DNA of 44,914 nucleotides from a virus, in IMG/VR virus record IMGVR_UViG_3300037189_017940, positions 1-44,914 of that record. One strand, 5' to 3'. Made by a program: the position numbers and the translations under genes. Below, piece by piece: positions 31,052 through 39,203 of the stretch (position 1 is the first letter of the stretch; each line of letters opens with the position of its first letter). The notes under the pieces were generated by a model. It saw only the letters and a program-made list of their open reading frames with translations, had not been told where the DNA came from and ran no database searches.

Positions 31052-32995
31052 TTATTTCCTTACTAATTTAACGCAAGCAGGTTTTCCTGCGGCCGGTTTT
31101 GTTTTTTCTAACAATGGGCTTCTTTCAACATGCTTAGTTAATGTAGGCTCACTAATAGAAAAGTGTTTGACGAGATCCATAAACTTAGTTTCTCCTTTTT
31201 CTTGGATATATTTCTCCAATTGGGTAGTGAAGTTGACCAAAGGCTCTTTCTCCACTACCTTACTAAACAATCCAGTTTCCGCATCAAAGAAAGCTCTAAA
31301 TACAGATTTACCGTCGTCAGTTAATCTTTCTTCATCACGAAAGTCAAAGGTAAGTTTTATTCCTTCATAATCTTTTTGAACATCGTTGGCAACAAACATA
31401 CCAAAGTCAACTTCTCCAGCCATTCGTGAAGAACCACGTAATGCTTTCCAAGTTTGATTTATGTCTCCTTCTTTACTAAAGTGGTGGACAACAAGAATAC
31501 ATAATTTATCTTGGCTGTTTAACACTTTAAATAAAGCATCCCACACTGGGCCAGTTTGAGTGGAAGAATCTTCATCTTGAGAGTGTAACCTTTGGAATGG
31601 ATCTAAAATAAGAACACCTATGTCTTTATCTTTGACCATTTTTATTAATTTGGTAACATCTTTTGGTTCATCTAATTTAATAGACGGTTTGAAACTCCAC
31701 TTAGCCCTGTCAGTGTAATCACAATCTTTAAGAACTTTTCTAATACGATCTTTGAATTTACTCTTAGATCCTTCAGTTTGAACGTAAAGAATATTAGGAA
31801 CTGTCTCTGAAGAGACAAAATCATCAATACCTAGAAAATAACTTCCCGGAGTCAACAAACTTCTAACTAAGTTCAAACATATCCAAGTCTTTTTAGATTT
31901 TTGTGCGCCGCCAATGATACCTATCTGGCCAGCATTAATAAACTTAGTTATGTAGTTAATTGAGTGGTCGTCATCTTCTTTGTCAGTCAGAAAGTCGTCG
32001 GTATCTTCAACTAGGTTAGATATGTTGTTTAGCTTAGTAAGCTCGATTAGATTATCAACAAAAGAGTCAATATCATTCTGAGCAAACCATTCACAAAGAT
32101 CCTTACCTAATTGTTTTCTTTTCCATTGAAGATCGCATACAGTTACAAGTCCTTTATGCTTTTCCCAATTCTTAACCATTTCCTGACCGGCTGAATCAGA
32201 ATCAGGAATAATAATTATTTGACCTATATCTGTAAGATCTCTTTCCCACTCTACTTTATAAGCAGTTCCTGGAGTAGATATTACTGGAATATCTATCCCT
32301 CTTTTTCTAAATTCCCAAGTAAGTCTAAAAAAGTCAGACTCACCCTCAACGACAATTAGAGTGGGACAAATTTCCGGAATCCTATCTAATCCGAATGGGA
32401 TATATAAAGATTTCTCAAGACCAGATTTTTTGCCATCTATAGATCTAAACCTAAGGCCAACTATCTTCCCACTATAGAAATATGGAATAACCATACAACC
32501 GTCTGGACAAGATTCAGCCCACTTAGGAGATATAGACTTAGAATTTAAATCTTCTTTTGTTAAAAAACCTACGTCAAAAGACTTTAGTACATCTAATGGA
32601 AATCCTCTTTCGGAACAATATTCAACTGCAAAAGTTTCATCTAGGCTAGTCCTTTTAGACTTTAAATAAAGATCTCTCCATTCTGATTGTTCTTCTACGT
32701 AGATAAACTTATTGCTAAAGTTATTTTCAACTTGCTTTATACCGTTAGCCTGTCTAAAGCTATCAACAATTAACAACGCTTCCGGCATTGTTTTATTGGA
32801 TACCCTAGAAATAAACTTAGTTACGGATAAACTTAATGAACAACTAAAACAATGAAATACACCACTGGTTAAATTAACTCCAGCTGAAGCATTTCTATCT
32901 TCGTGAAAAGGACATTTACAGGGAGTAAAACCGTCAGGTTTACTCTTTGAAGGATCGAACTCAAGATACTGTTGGTATAACGAGAGGTAATCCAT
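31052..32995 (-). CDS. Primase-helicase (CHC2 zinc finger, TOPRIM, RepA/AAA_25-type ATPase)
   Basis: 647 residues. The zinc ribbon uses C28-x2-H31 and C49-x2-C52 (CPFHED, FHCFSCS). The TOPRIM has VVEGESDFF with E218 and DSDSAG with D265/D267. A RecA-fold ATPase follows, with GGAQKSKKT (362-370) as Walker A and VLILDPFQ as Walker B, then a winged-helix-like C-terminus (TKFMDLVKHFSISEPTLTKH). It probably makes primers and unwinds the fork. The ATPase resembles RepA-type AAA_25 more than classic DnaB. ATG lies 12 bases after a TATAGT -10, so its mRNA is nearly leaderless. Confidence 0.92.
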   Translation of the reverse strand: MDYLSLYQQYLEFDPSKSKPDGFTPCKCPFHEDRNASAGVNLTSGVFHCFSCSLSLSVTKFISRVSNKTMPEALLIVDSFRQANGIKQVENNFSNKFIYVEEQSEWRDLYLKSKRTSLDETFAVEYCSERGFPLDVLKSFDVGFLTKEDLNSKSISPKWAESCPDGCMVIPYFYSGKIVGLRFRSIDGKKSGLEKSLYIPFGLDRIPEICPTLIVVEGESDFFRLTWEFRKRGIDIPVISTPGTAYKVEWERDLTDIGQIIIIPDSDSAGQEMVKNWEKHKGLVTVCDLQWKRKQLGKDLCEWFAQNDIDSFVDNLIELTKLNNISNLVEDTDDFLTDKEDDDHSINYITKFINAGQIGIIGGAQKSKKTWICLNLVRSLLTPGSYFLGIDDFVSSETVPNILYVQTEGSKSKFKDRIRKVLKDCDYTDRAKWSFKPSIKLDEPKDVTKLIKMVKDKDIGVLILDPFQRLHSQDEDSSTQTGPVWDALFKVLNSQDKLCILVVHHFSKEGDINQTWKALRGSSRMAGEVDFGMFVANDVQKDYEGIKLTFDFRDEERLTDDGKSVFRAFFDAETGLFSKVVEKEPLVNFTTQLEKYIQEKGETKFMDLVKHFSISEPTLTKHVERSPLLEKTKPAAGKPACVKLVRK

Positions 32996-33007
32996 CTAGT
33001 CTTTCAA

Positions 33008-33036
33008 CTATACCATAAGGTTTATTTAAAAGTCAA
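33008..33036 (-). promoter_or_regulatory. Leftward early promoter (primase-helicase)
   Basis: Minus strand: TTGACT (33036-33031), 18-bp spacer, TATAGT (33013-33008). Its -35 lies in one arm of the inverted repeat at 33031-33056. Confidence 0.82.
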
Positions 33037-33056
33037 TAGTTAGGTATGTATTGACT
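33031..33056. promoter_or_regulatory. Inverted repeat joining two divergent -35 boxes, putative XRE operator
   Basis: AGTCAATA (33031-33038), ten bases, TATTGACT (33049-33056), perfect 8-bp arms. Each arm contains a -35 box, one for each direction. A dimer of the XRE protein encoded just downstream could block or favour both promoters at once; binding is inferred. Confidence 0.65.
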
Positions 33057-33080
33057 TTAAGGCTTTGTTTAGGGTATAAT
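33051..33080 (+). promoter_or_regulatory. Rightward early promoter (XRE and resolvase genes)
   Basis: TTGACT (33051-33056), 18-bp spacer, TATAAT (33075-33080). The ATG at 33095 follows after 14 bases, giving a leader of about seven bases without a Shine-Dalgarno. Confidence 0.85.
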
Positions 33081-33094
33081 AAATATGTATTGCT

Positions 33095-33298
33095 ATGAAA
33101 CAAATAGAATATATAAGAAGAAAAAAAGGTCTAAGTCAATCAGATCTTGGAAAAATAATAGGAGTATCTCAAAAATGTATTTCTCACTTAGAGACTGGAA
33201 AGAAGCAAGTGGGGTACGCAGTTCTTTGTTCTATATCTAAATACTTTAAGTGGGAAAAAACTCCCATAGAATTACTGGAGGAAATTCGTGAAGATTGA
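33095..33298 (+). CDS. XRE-family helix-turn-helix regulator
   Basis: 67 residues, almost all one HTH_3 domain: IRRKKGLSQSDLGKIIGVSQ, then CISHLETGKKQV, with the helix-turn-helix at about 14-35. It is placed between divergent promoters and likely controls both. Such small Cro/CI-type proteins bind DNA as dimers. With no integrase or excisionase nearby, a role in early-to-late switching fits better than lysogeny. Confidence 0.9.
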   Translation: MKQIEYIRRKKGLSQSDLGKIIGVSQKCISHLETGKKQVGYAVLCSISKYFKWEKTPIELLEEIRED

Positions 33299-33782
33299 TA
33301 CCAGAGAGACTCTTAAACAATTTAATGAATTGCTTATTTATGATCCGGGCGGCACCACGGGTTACGCGCGTATAAGATTAGATCGCGAGGGTAATAGTAT
33401 CACCATATTCGAGGCGGGCGAGTTTGCTAATTATGTATTGGCTGAAGACCACCTAAACAAATTAAACAAAGAAAACACTATCTTTCTTTACGAGTCAATT
33501 GTAATAAACACAAGATATCCCACTCCACAGGAAGTAAGAATTCCAATAGAAATGATAGGTGTTCTAAAATATCTCTGTACAAAATTAAAAATAACTTATT
33601 TTGAACAAGATCCCGCTAGACGAAAAGCAGCAGAATTATGGTACCCAAAAATACATTCATTAACATCCCACCATGGAAGCGCATGTAGACATGGAATAGT
33701 CTTTGCTGTAGATTACCTTATGCCAAAGCAACCTAAAATGCCTGAGATTATATTTGATAAACAAACATTATTTAAAAGATAA
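33288..33782 (+). CDS. RuvC-like resolvase fold protein
   Basis: 164 residues from GTG 33288, six bases after GGAGGA, overlapping the XRE gene by 11 bases. Visible RNase H-fold elements: DPGGTTGYA (19-27) with the first Asp, FLYESIV (about 66-72) with the Glu and HGSACRHGIVFAVDYLM (about 130-146) with the last Asp after a His pair. These match RuvC-type Holliday junction resolvases used by phages to resolve branched DNA before packaging. It is part of the recombination module. Confidence 0.82.
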   Translation: MKIDTRETLKQFNELLIYDPGGTTGYARIRLDREGNSITIFEAGEFANYVLAEDHLNKLNKENTIFLYESIVINTRYPTPQEVRIPIEMIGVLKYLCTKLKITYFEQDPARRKAAELWYPKIHSLTSHHGSACRHGIVFAVDYLMPKQPKMPEIIFDKQTLFKR

Positions 33783-33788
33783 CAAGTG

Positions 33789-33818
33789 TTGACAATATAG
33801 TCCCTTGTGTGGTACAAT
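33789..33818 (+). promoter_or_regulatory. Promoter of the nuclease-ATPase-SSB operon, leaderless
   Basis: TTGACA (33789-33794), 18-bp spacer, TACAAT (33813-33818). The ATG lies only eight bases later (33827), so transcription should begin at or next to the start codon. No Shine-Dalgarno is present. Confidence 0.85.
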
Positions 33819-33826
33819 AAATCTAG

Positions 33827-34825
33827 ATGGGAAAAAAGCCTCTAAAATTAAATTGGGGACTAATTCAAACTACCGAACAACCAACTCAAACCGAAACTAA
33901 AACTGAATCAAAATTAATACAAAACCTTCACATTACAGACATTAATCTTTTTCTAAGATGTCCAAGACGTTTTAAGTACGAAAAAAAGTTTAGAATTGTT
34001 CCAAACTATTATCAAACACCAGAGTATTTTGACATTGGAGTTATAGGACATAAAGCATTAGCAGCTAGATATTCCAAAACCCCATACGAAATTCCAGATA
34101 CTGATAATGGAAATCTCATAAAATCATTAATGAACGAATATGTTTATGAGTACCAATCTGAAACCTTTGAAGTATTATCTGTAGAAGATGAAAGAACGAT
34201 TGTAATTGACGGACAACCAATAGCTTTTACTTTTGATCTTTTGTATACAGACTGGACTAATCCAAACGATCCGATAATTAGAATTATGGATCATAAGTTT
34301 TATAGAAGTTTGCCAGACGAAGATAATCTTTTATTTGACTTTCAAATTACTGGATACCTATGGGCGGCGAGAGAACTAAAAATTGGAGCAAAATCTTTAA
34401 CTCTTAATTGTATTAGAAAAGAACCACCAAAGTATCCAGATATTCTTGACAGTGGGAAGCTATCTAAAGCACAGAAAAGTTTAAACCAAACTTCCTACAG
34501 ATTGTTTTTAGAAGCGATTGAAAAATTAAATCTAAACAAATCAGACTATCAAAAAGAACTTGACTTTCTACAAGAACGCGGATCTAATATTGTAAAAAGA
34601 TATGAAGCACGACGTACTAATGAACAGTTAGATTCTTTTGGAGAAAATTTACGACATTGGATTAAAAAAGCTAGAGAAGAAGATTACCCGATTTATTCTA
34701 GTTCTATATTCGATGGCTGTGCAAAATGTCCTTATAACAATCTATGCGAACACGAAGATAAAAAACTAAACGTAAGATCATTAATTCAGATGGACTTTAA
34801 CCGTAAACCAGATTCAGAGAGATGA
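33827..34825 (+). CDS. PD-(D/E)XK nuclease, Cas4/RecB-like, with Fe-S cysteines
   Basis: 332 residues. It has one N-terminal Cys (C45 in LFLRCPRRFKYE) and three at the C-terminus (C298, C301, C307 in CAKCPYNNLCEHED), the four-Cys iron-sulfur layout of Cas4/AddB-type nucleases. The catalytic core shows FTFDLLYTD (Asp), IMDHKFYRS (D-x-K) and the Q-x-x-x-Y motif in FQITGYLWA. It probably resects DNA ends for recombination. It shares an operon with a Sak4-like ATPase and an SSB-like protein, an order common in phages. Next gene overlaps by ATGA. Confidence 0.9.
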   Translation: MGKKPLKLNWGLIQTTEQPTQTETKTESKLIQNLHITDINLFLRCPRRFKYEKKFRIVPNYYQTPEYFDIGVIGHKALAARYSKTPYEIPDTDNGNLIKSLMNEYVYEYQSETFEVLSVEDERTIVIDGQPIAFTFDLLYTDWTNPNDPIIRIMDHKFYRSLPDEDNLLFDFQITGYLWAARELKIGAKSLTLNCIRKEPPKYPDILDSGKLSKAQKSLNQTSYRLFLEAIEKLNLNKSDYQKELDFLQERGSNIVKRYEARRTNEQLDSFGENLRHWIKKAREEDYPIYSSSIFDGCAKCPYNNLCEHEDKKLNVRSLIQMDFNRKPDSER

Positions 34826-35562
34826 ACTACCTAAGACTACTTATTCACGGAGTACCGGGAATTGGAAAGACAGTTTTATTAGGAACTGTTTTAGATATTC
34901 CCGGTGTTCAAAATGTTTTGTTACTCGACATTGAAGGTAACACTGATTCTATTGAATCAAAATGCGAATATATCACCGCTGATAGTATTTTAAAGCCGCT
35001 ACCCGGAAAAATTAACGTACTTCGGATAACTAACTTTAAACAATACTTTGCAGTAGTAAATATGTTGTCAGATAAATCTCAAGATGACAACTTCCCGTAT
35101 AAAGGTGGGGCAGTATTAACAGATAGTCTTTCAGAATTAGATGAATTATCTTTGTTAAATGCAATTTCAGTTTCGGGAATTGCTCCATCTAAAAGAAATT
35201 TTGAAGGAGTTGCTATGCAACCTGAGTATGGTATTTCTAGAATTGCAATGAAAAATGTAATTAGAAATATGGGAACTTGGCCTTGTCACCTTTTCTATAC
35301 TTCTTTCTCTTATAAAGACGAAGGTGAAGATTCCCCCACTCTGAATCATTTAATGCCTCAGTTGTATGGCAAACTTAAAAACGATATTCCGGGAGCATTA
35401 AAACAAACAGGCCATTTAAGTTTATTGAACGATCGTCGTGTTTTGCGGTGTTATCCAAAAGGTAAAACTTTTGGAAAAGATTGCTCTGAGGGTGGGAAGC
35501 TAAGTGTAGATATAGTAGACCCCACATTAAAAAAAGTCTATGATCTACGTTATGGAAACTAA
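34822..35562 (+). CDS. RecA-fold ATPase, Sak4-like recombinase (AAA_24)
   Basis: 246 residues. Walker A is HGVPGIGKTVLL (9-20); a Walker B-type strand is GGAVLTDSLSELDEL (about 94-108). Length and layout match Sak4-type phage single-strand annealing or RecA-like ATPases, which work with SSB. Neighbours (nuclease and SSB-like) support that. ATGA overlap with the nuclease gene couples translation. Confidence 0.87.
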   Translation: MNYLRLLIHGVPGIGKTVLLGTVLDIPGVQNVLLLDIEGNTDSIESKCEYITADSILKPLPGKINVLRITNFKQYFAVVNMLSDKSQDDNFPYKGGAVLTDSLSELDELSLLNAISVSGIAPSKRNFEGVAMQPEYGISRIAMKNVIRNMGTWPCHLFYTSFSYKDEGEDSPTLNHLMPQLYGKLKNDIPGALKQTGHLSLLNDRRVLRCYPKGKTFGKDCSEGGKLSVDIVDPTLKKVYDLRYGN

Positions 35563-35567
35563 AAGAA

Positions 35568-36077
35568 ATGGCAGTATTCTCTGTAAACTTCACTGATCTT
35601 GTAACCGAAAACGTTCCTCTTCCTAAAGACTTTTATCAAGTTGTAATTAAAGAGGCCAAAGTAAAACAACCTAAAGATGAAACTGATGCACAAGGAAATC
35701 GAAAGTATCCTTATCTAAATCTACAACTAGAAATTACTAAAGGGGCATTTGCTGGACGAATTGTTTTTGCTATGCTAACTTTGAATCCTTCTTTGGATAG
35801 GACTGGCCGATCGGCAAACCGAGGTTTGTTTAATTTGCTAAATGTTCTTAATCTAGCCTCTACTCCAGCAGAGATCAGTATTGATGAAGAAGATCTTTTT
35901 GGAAAAGAACTTGATGTTCAAATTTCCATTGGAAAAGGTAGGGATAGCGAAGGAAATGAAATCGAACAAAACCGAGTAGATGAATTTTTCGTTTACGGTA
36001 CTAAAGATACTTCGGGGATTGCCTCTCAATCTAGCGCAGTATCCGCGGAGGATGTAGCAAACTTATTCGCAAGCTAG
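35568..36077 (+). CDS. SSB-like single-strand binding protein (DUF669 type)
   Basis: 169 residues with an OB-like pattern (YQVVIKEAKVKQ, YPYLNLQLEITKGAFAGRIV) and FNLLNVLNLA in the middle, then a flexible Ser-rich linker and a C-terminal tip ending EDVANLFAS. Proteins of this type sit beside Sak4 ATPases in many phages and coat single-stranded DNA. Starts six bases after the ATPase stop. Confidence 0.82.
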   Translation: MAVFSVNFTDLVTENVPLPKDFYQVVIKEAKVKQPKDETDAQGNRKYPYLNLQLEITKGAFAGRIVFAMLTLNPSLDRTGRSANRGLFNLLNVLNLASTPAEISIDEEDLFGKELDVQISIGKGRDSEGNEIEQNRVDEFFVYGTKDTSGIASQSSAVSAEDVANLFAS

Positions 36078-36152
36078 ATTTAGTGGGGGTAACTAAGATA
36101 AGCAATTACTTAGGGGTTTGATCTTGACCTGAATAACTCCCCCATTAAATCT
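36076..36152 (+). terminator. Long stem enclosing the SSB-tRNA gap
   Basis: AGATTTAGTGGGGGT (36076-36090) pairs with ACTCCCCCATTAAATCT (36136-36152) with one bulge. The large loop carries 45 bases. It starts in the SSB stop codon and ends eight bases before the tRNA. Likely a processing or terminator structure separating mRNA from tRNA. Confidence 0.6.
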
Positions 36153-36159
36153 AATTATT

Positions 36160-36232
36160 GGGCTCTTAGCTCAGTGGTAAGAGCGGACGGCTCATAACCG
36201 TTTGGTCATAGGTTCAATTCCTATAGGGCCCA
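36160..36232 (+). tRNA. tRNA with CAT anticodon, most like tRNA-Ile2 (AUA)
   Basis: A complete cloverleaf of 73 bases: acceptor GGGCTCT/AGGGCCC, D-stem GCTC/GAGC with loop AGTGGTAA, anticodon stem GACGG/CCGTT around CTCATAA with CAT at 36193-36195, T-arm ATAGG-TTCAATT-CCTAT, discriminator A. CCA is not encoded. The pattern TTAGCTCAGTGG and the variable loop TGGTC follow bacterial tRNA-Ile2, whose C34 is changed to lysidine by TilS so it reads AUA; C4-G69 is kept. It lacks the GGG/CCC stem of initiators. An elongator tRNA-Met cannot be excluded. AUA codons are common in this genome. Confidence 0.9.
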
Positions 36233-36244
36233 CTAATTAAAGTT

Positions 36245-36415
36245 ATGGATATAAAAACTCTCGAAGCAGTCCGTGAGCTTATTCGTCTTAAAATTGGACA
36301 TATAGCCGCTGACGATAATCAAATTGATGGAGATTCTAAAAGATTAGTTCTTCATGAATTAAGAGACCAACTTGAGAATGAAATACAATCACTTAGAAAA
36401 CCTAACCAAACCTAA
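36245..36415 (+). CDS. Small hypothetical protein between tRNA and polymerase
   Basis: 56 residues, helical and charged (MDIKTLEAVRELIRLK, then KRLVLHELRDQLENEIQS). It overlaps the polymerase start by 38 bases. No Shine-Dalgarno; it may be translated from an mRNA whose 5' end is produced by tRNA 3' processing 13 bases upstream. Length is too short for a domain call. Confidence 0.6.
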   Translation: MDIKTLEAVRELIRLKIGHIAADDNQIDGDSKRLVLHELRDQLENEIQSLRKPNQT

Positions 36416-38711
36416 CTGTGAGGCCTGCACATTAAATACTGGCAATAATAAAATTCTTAGTGGGTCGGGGGTAACTGAGTCTCCCGACCTATTTTTAATT
36501 TTTGAAAATCCAGAATCAAGTGAGCATTATTCTGGTAAACAATTTTCAGGCAGAAGTGCTAAAACAGTTCATAAAGTAATTCAAGAAATTTCTCGGCAGC
36601 TTGGCAGAGAAATAACTGTTTATGCTACTTATGGGGCAAGCTGTAGACATTTATCAGACAGACCTCCCAGCCCACATGAATTATTCCAATGTAACGGAAG
36701 ACTTGTGAGCGAAATAAGCTTAGTAAAGCCCAAAACTATTATTTTGTTTGGCAGTAATTTGTGTTCTGCTTTATTAGAAGTAGAATCTATTTCCAAAAAT
36801 AGAAATAAGATACACAAATTTCAAGGTATACCCACAATAGTAACCTTTAGTCCTAAATTTGTTTTAAATCCCAAAAATCACGCAAGTTTTCCATCTTTTG
36901 TTCAGGATATTGGATTCGCTATAGAGCAAACAGATCCCACTACAAAAAGAGATTGGGGCAAACTATCTTATATTATTGTAGATGATGATAAGAAATGTAT
37001 TGATCTTTTCAAGCTACTTGCGCAAGAAGGCGAAGTATGTTCTTTGGATATTGAAAATACTACCGGGTTTAATCCTTACAATGCTTTTATTCTAGTAACA
37101 GGTATAAAGCATAGAACCGGTACTTACATTATTCCCAACGAGGTATTTTTAAGAAACAAAGATCATTTTGATCCTAATACTCATGTAATTGTTCACAATG
37201 CAGTTCATGAGTATAAGTTTTTCAATGTTCATTATGGCATTCGTCTTACTAATATTGATGACACTATGCTAATGTATCATCAAATAGATGAGAGAACTAA
37301 TGAATGGGCGGCCAAAGATCTTAAAACATTAGGTCAAAAAATACTTGGCGCACCTGATTGGGACGGGCCAGTAAAACCTTACATATCTAAAATGCAGTTT
37401 TGTCCTAAAGATTTAATGCATGAGTATCTAGCTTATGACGTAGATGTTACTTATGGGTTGTACGATGCTTTAGTTCCAGAACTTAAAAAAGATAATGTAT
37501 GGGATGCCTACAATACTGTAGTAAGGCCAGTTATCCCATTTGTAAACAAAATGTCTGCGAATGGTATCTTGATTGATCTCTCTTATGTAGAAGAAGTAGA
37601 AAAAGATCTTACCGAAGATATAAGTCATACCCAAGAAAGATTCAGAGATCTAGTGGGGTTATCTGATATTAATATGGCTTCCCCACAACAACTAGCAGTT
37701 TTACTATATGATGAAATGCAGTTTCCAATTCAAGGTGGAAAGAGGTCTACCGACGAAAAAACTATTTCTAGTTTGATTGCTAAATTCCCCGAGAAGTCAG
37801 AGGCTCTAGATTTAATTGTAGAGTTTAGAACCCTATCTAAGCTACTAAATACTTATGTTTATGGTATTTATGGTAGGGAAGTAAATGGTGTTTGGAGAGA
37901 GGGATTACTTAGACCCGATGGCCGTATTCATGCGGAGTTTAGACAAGCGGGTACTTCTACTGGAAGACTTTCGGCTGAATTAGTCCAAACAATTCCCAAA
38001 AGAAAAGGCCCACTAATTAAGCGTATGTTTATACCAGATGAAGGTATGCAATTAATTGAGGTTGACTATAAACAGCTAGAACTTAGGATGGGGGCTCATA
38101 TGAGCAATGACCAAGTTTTAATTGATTATATTAACTCAGGTAATGACATGCACACTGATATGGCTAGACTTATTTTTGGTATTTATGATATTACACCGGA
38201 CCAGAGATTTGTTGCTAAATCTGGAAATTTTGGTGTTATGTATCGCATGGATGCCAGAGCAGCTTTTTATAATCTAAAGAAAGAGTTTCCAGCAATGACT
38301 ATGGAGCTTGCTAATAAGATTGTAGATATGCCGCGAGATAAGTTTAGAACACTATTTCTTTGGTCTACAGAGATGCTCAGTGAAGCCATCAAGAATCACT
38401 ACACTACTACTATATTTGGAAGGAAAAGAAGATTCCCACTACTTACAGAAAGTAATTGGGACGAAGTTCTTAAACAAATGTCCAATTCGGGTATTCAAGG
38501 TAGCTCATCTGATCTTAACTCTTTGTGTTCTATGAGATGCGATAGAGAGTTACCTATTAAATCTCACTTTCTTATTCACGATGCTTTTCTTGCAAGCATT
38601 CCTATGAGATTTGATCCTAAAGAAATTACAGGAAGAATGGAAGATGTTCCTTTTAAAACTAACGTTAAGTTTGAGGTTGACTACAAAGTTATGGATAGGT
38701 GGGGAGAATGA
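36378..38711 (+). CDS. DNA polymerase I (family A) fused to an N-terminal UDG-like domain
   Basis: About 777 residues from ATG 36378 (TTG 36372 is a poorer start). Residues 1-185 resemble family-4 uracil-DNA glycosylase: C14, C17, C89 and C105 as an iron-sulfur set and FENPESSEHYSGKQFSG as motif 1; the usual late His is replaced (TFSPKF), so activity is uncertain. The exonuclease has DIENTT (D224, E226), NAVHE with Glu where Asp is usual, and YLAYD. The polymerase has VDYKQLELR (motif A), RFVAKSGNFGVMYR (motif B, with Arg for the usual Gly) and LIHDAFL (motif C, HDA for HDE). Replicates the phage genome. Confidence 0.93.
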   Translation: MKYNHLENLTKPNCEACTLNTGNNKILSGSGVTESPDLFLIFENPESSEHYSGKQFSGRSAKTVHKVIQEISRQLGREITVYATYGASCRHLSDRPPSPHELFQCNGRLVSEISLVKPKTIILFGSNLCSALLEVESISKNRNKIHKFQGIPTIVTFSPKFVLNPKNHASFPSFVQDIGFAIEQTDPTTKRDWGKLSYIIVDDDKKCIDLFKLLAQEGEVCSLDIENTTGFNPYNAFILVTGIKHRTGTYIIPNEVFLRNKDHFDPNTHVIVHNAVHEYKFFNVHYGIRLTNIDDTMLMYHQIDERTNEWAAKDLKTLGQKILGAPDWDGPVKPYISKMQFCPKDLMHEYLAYDVDVTYGLYDALVPELKKDNVWDAYNTVVRPVIPFVNKMSANGILIDLSYVEEVEKDLTEDISHTQERFRDLVGLSDINMASPQQLAVLLYDEMQFPIQGGKRSTDEKTISSLIAKFPEKSEALDLIVEFRTLSKLLNTYVYGIYGREVNGVWREGLLRPDGRIHAEFRQAGTSTGRLSAELVQTIPKRKGPLIKRMFIPDEGMQLIEVDYKQLELRMGAHMSNDQVLIDYINSGNDMHTDMARLIFGIYDITPDQRFVAKSGNFGVMYRMDARAAFYNLKKEFPAMTMELANKIVDMPRDKFRTLFLWSTEMLSEAIKNHYTTTIFGRKRRFPLLTESNWDEVLKQMSNSGIQGSSSDLNSLCSMRCDRELPIKSHFLIHDAFLASIPMRFDPKEITGRMEDVPFKTNVKFEVDYKVMDRWGE

Positions 38712-38941
38712 AATTAGTAATAACAGAGCTATCTGATATAGATAAAAAATTAATTCCAGATGTTTTTGAACGTCACTGTGATGTATCATTCAAAAATGAC
38801 ACTCTTACCGTTTCTGGTGACCTTCATGAAGTTATAGAGTATTTGGCAAGGTTAGAGGGTAGGGAGCCTATTCAATTTTTTATGACCGAAATATGGTCTA
38901 GAAGAAGAAAAATGGAAATTGATAATGTTAATCACAACTAA
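38708..38941 (+). CDS. Small hypothetical protein
   Basis: 77 residues from ATG 38708 in ATGA overlap with the polymerase gene. The alpha/beta pattern CDVSFKNDTLTVSGDLHEVI resembles the layout of the 42829 product (a strand ending in G, then a helix ending HLE/RLE), so they may be distant paralogues. Unknown role. Confidence 0.68.
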   Translation: MKLVITELSDIDKKLIPDVFERHCDVSFKNDTLTVSGDLHEVIEYLARLEGREPIQFFMTEIWSRRRKMEIDNVNHN

Positions 38942-39182
38942 AAAAACTGCTGATATGCTTCATAAATACTATAGAATAAAAAAACCAGTTACTTTGATTG
39001 ATATTTCTAGAGGCACTTCCTATATGAAGTATATCAAACGTAGAAATAGTGAAGGAAAAATAACTTTATATGACAAAAACAATAGAAAAATTCCAGATTT
39101 TGATTACAGTAATGGTTTAGTAAATTATGTAAATTTTAGACAGTCTGTAAGGCCAGTAAGATATAAGTTTACAGTTAACTAG
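38925..39182 (+). CDS. Small basic hypothetical protein
   Basis: 85 residues from ATG 38925, overlapping the previous gene by 17 bases. Strongly basic and aromatic (LHKYYRIKKPVTLIDIS, YMKYIKRRNSEGK). Possibly nucleic-acid binding, but no fold is recognised. Confidence 0.65.
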   Translation: MLITTKKTADMLHKYYRIKKPVTLIDISRGTSYMKYIKRRNSEGKITLYDKNNRKIPDFDYSNGLVNYVNFRQSVRPVRYKFTVN

Positions 39183-39203
39183 GGTCCCTTTTCGTCAAAT
39201 ATC

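Noticed and set aside
33095-33298. Lysogeny control region
   Set aside because: An XRE protein and divergent promoters are present, but no integrase, excisionase or attachment site was found anywhere.
36160-36232. Initiator tRNA-Met
   Set aside because: It lacks the three G-C pairs in the anticodon stem and has a paired G1-C72 end.
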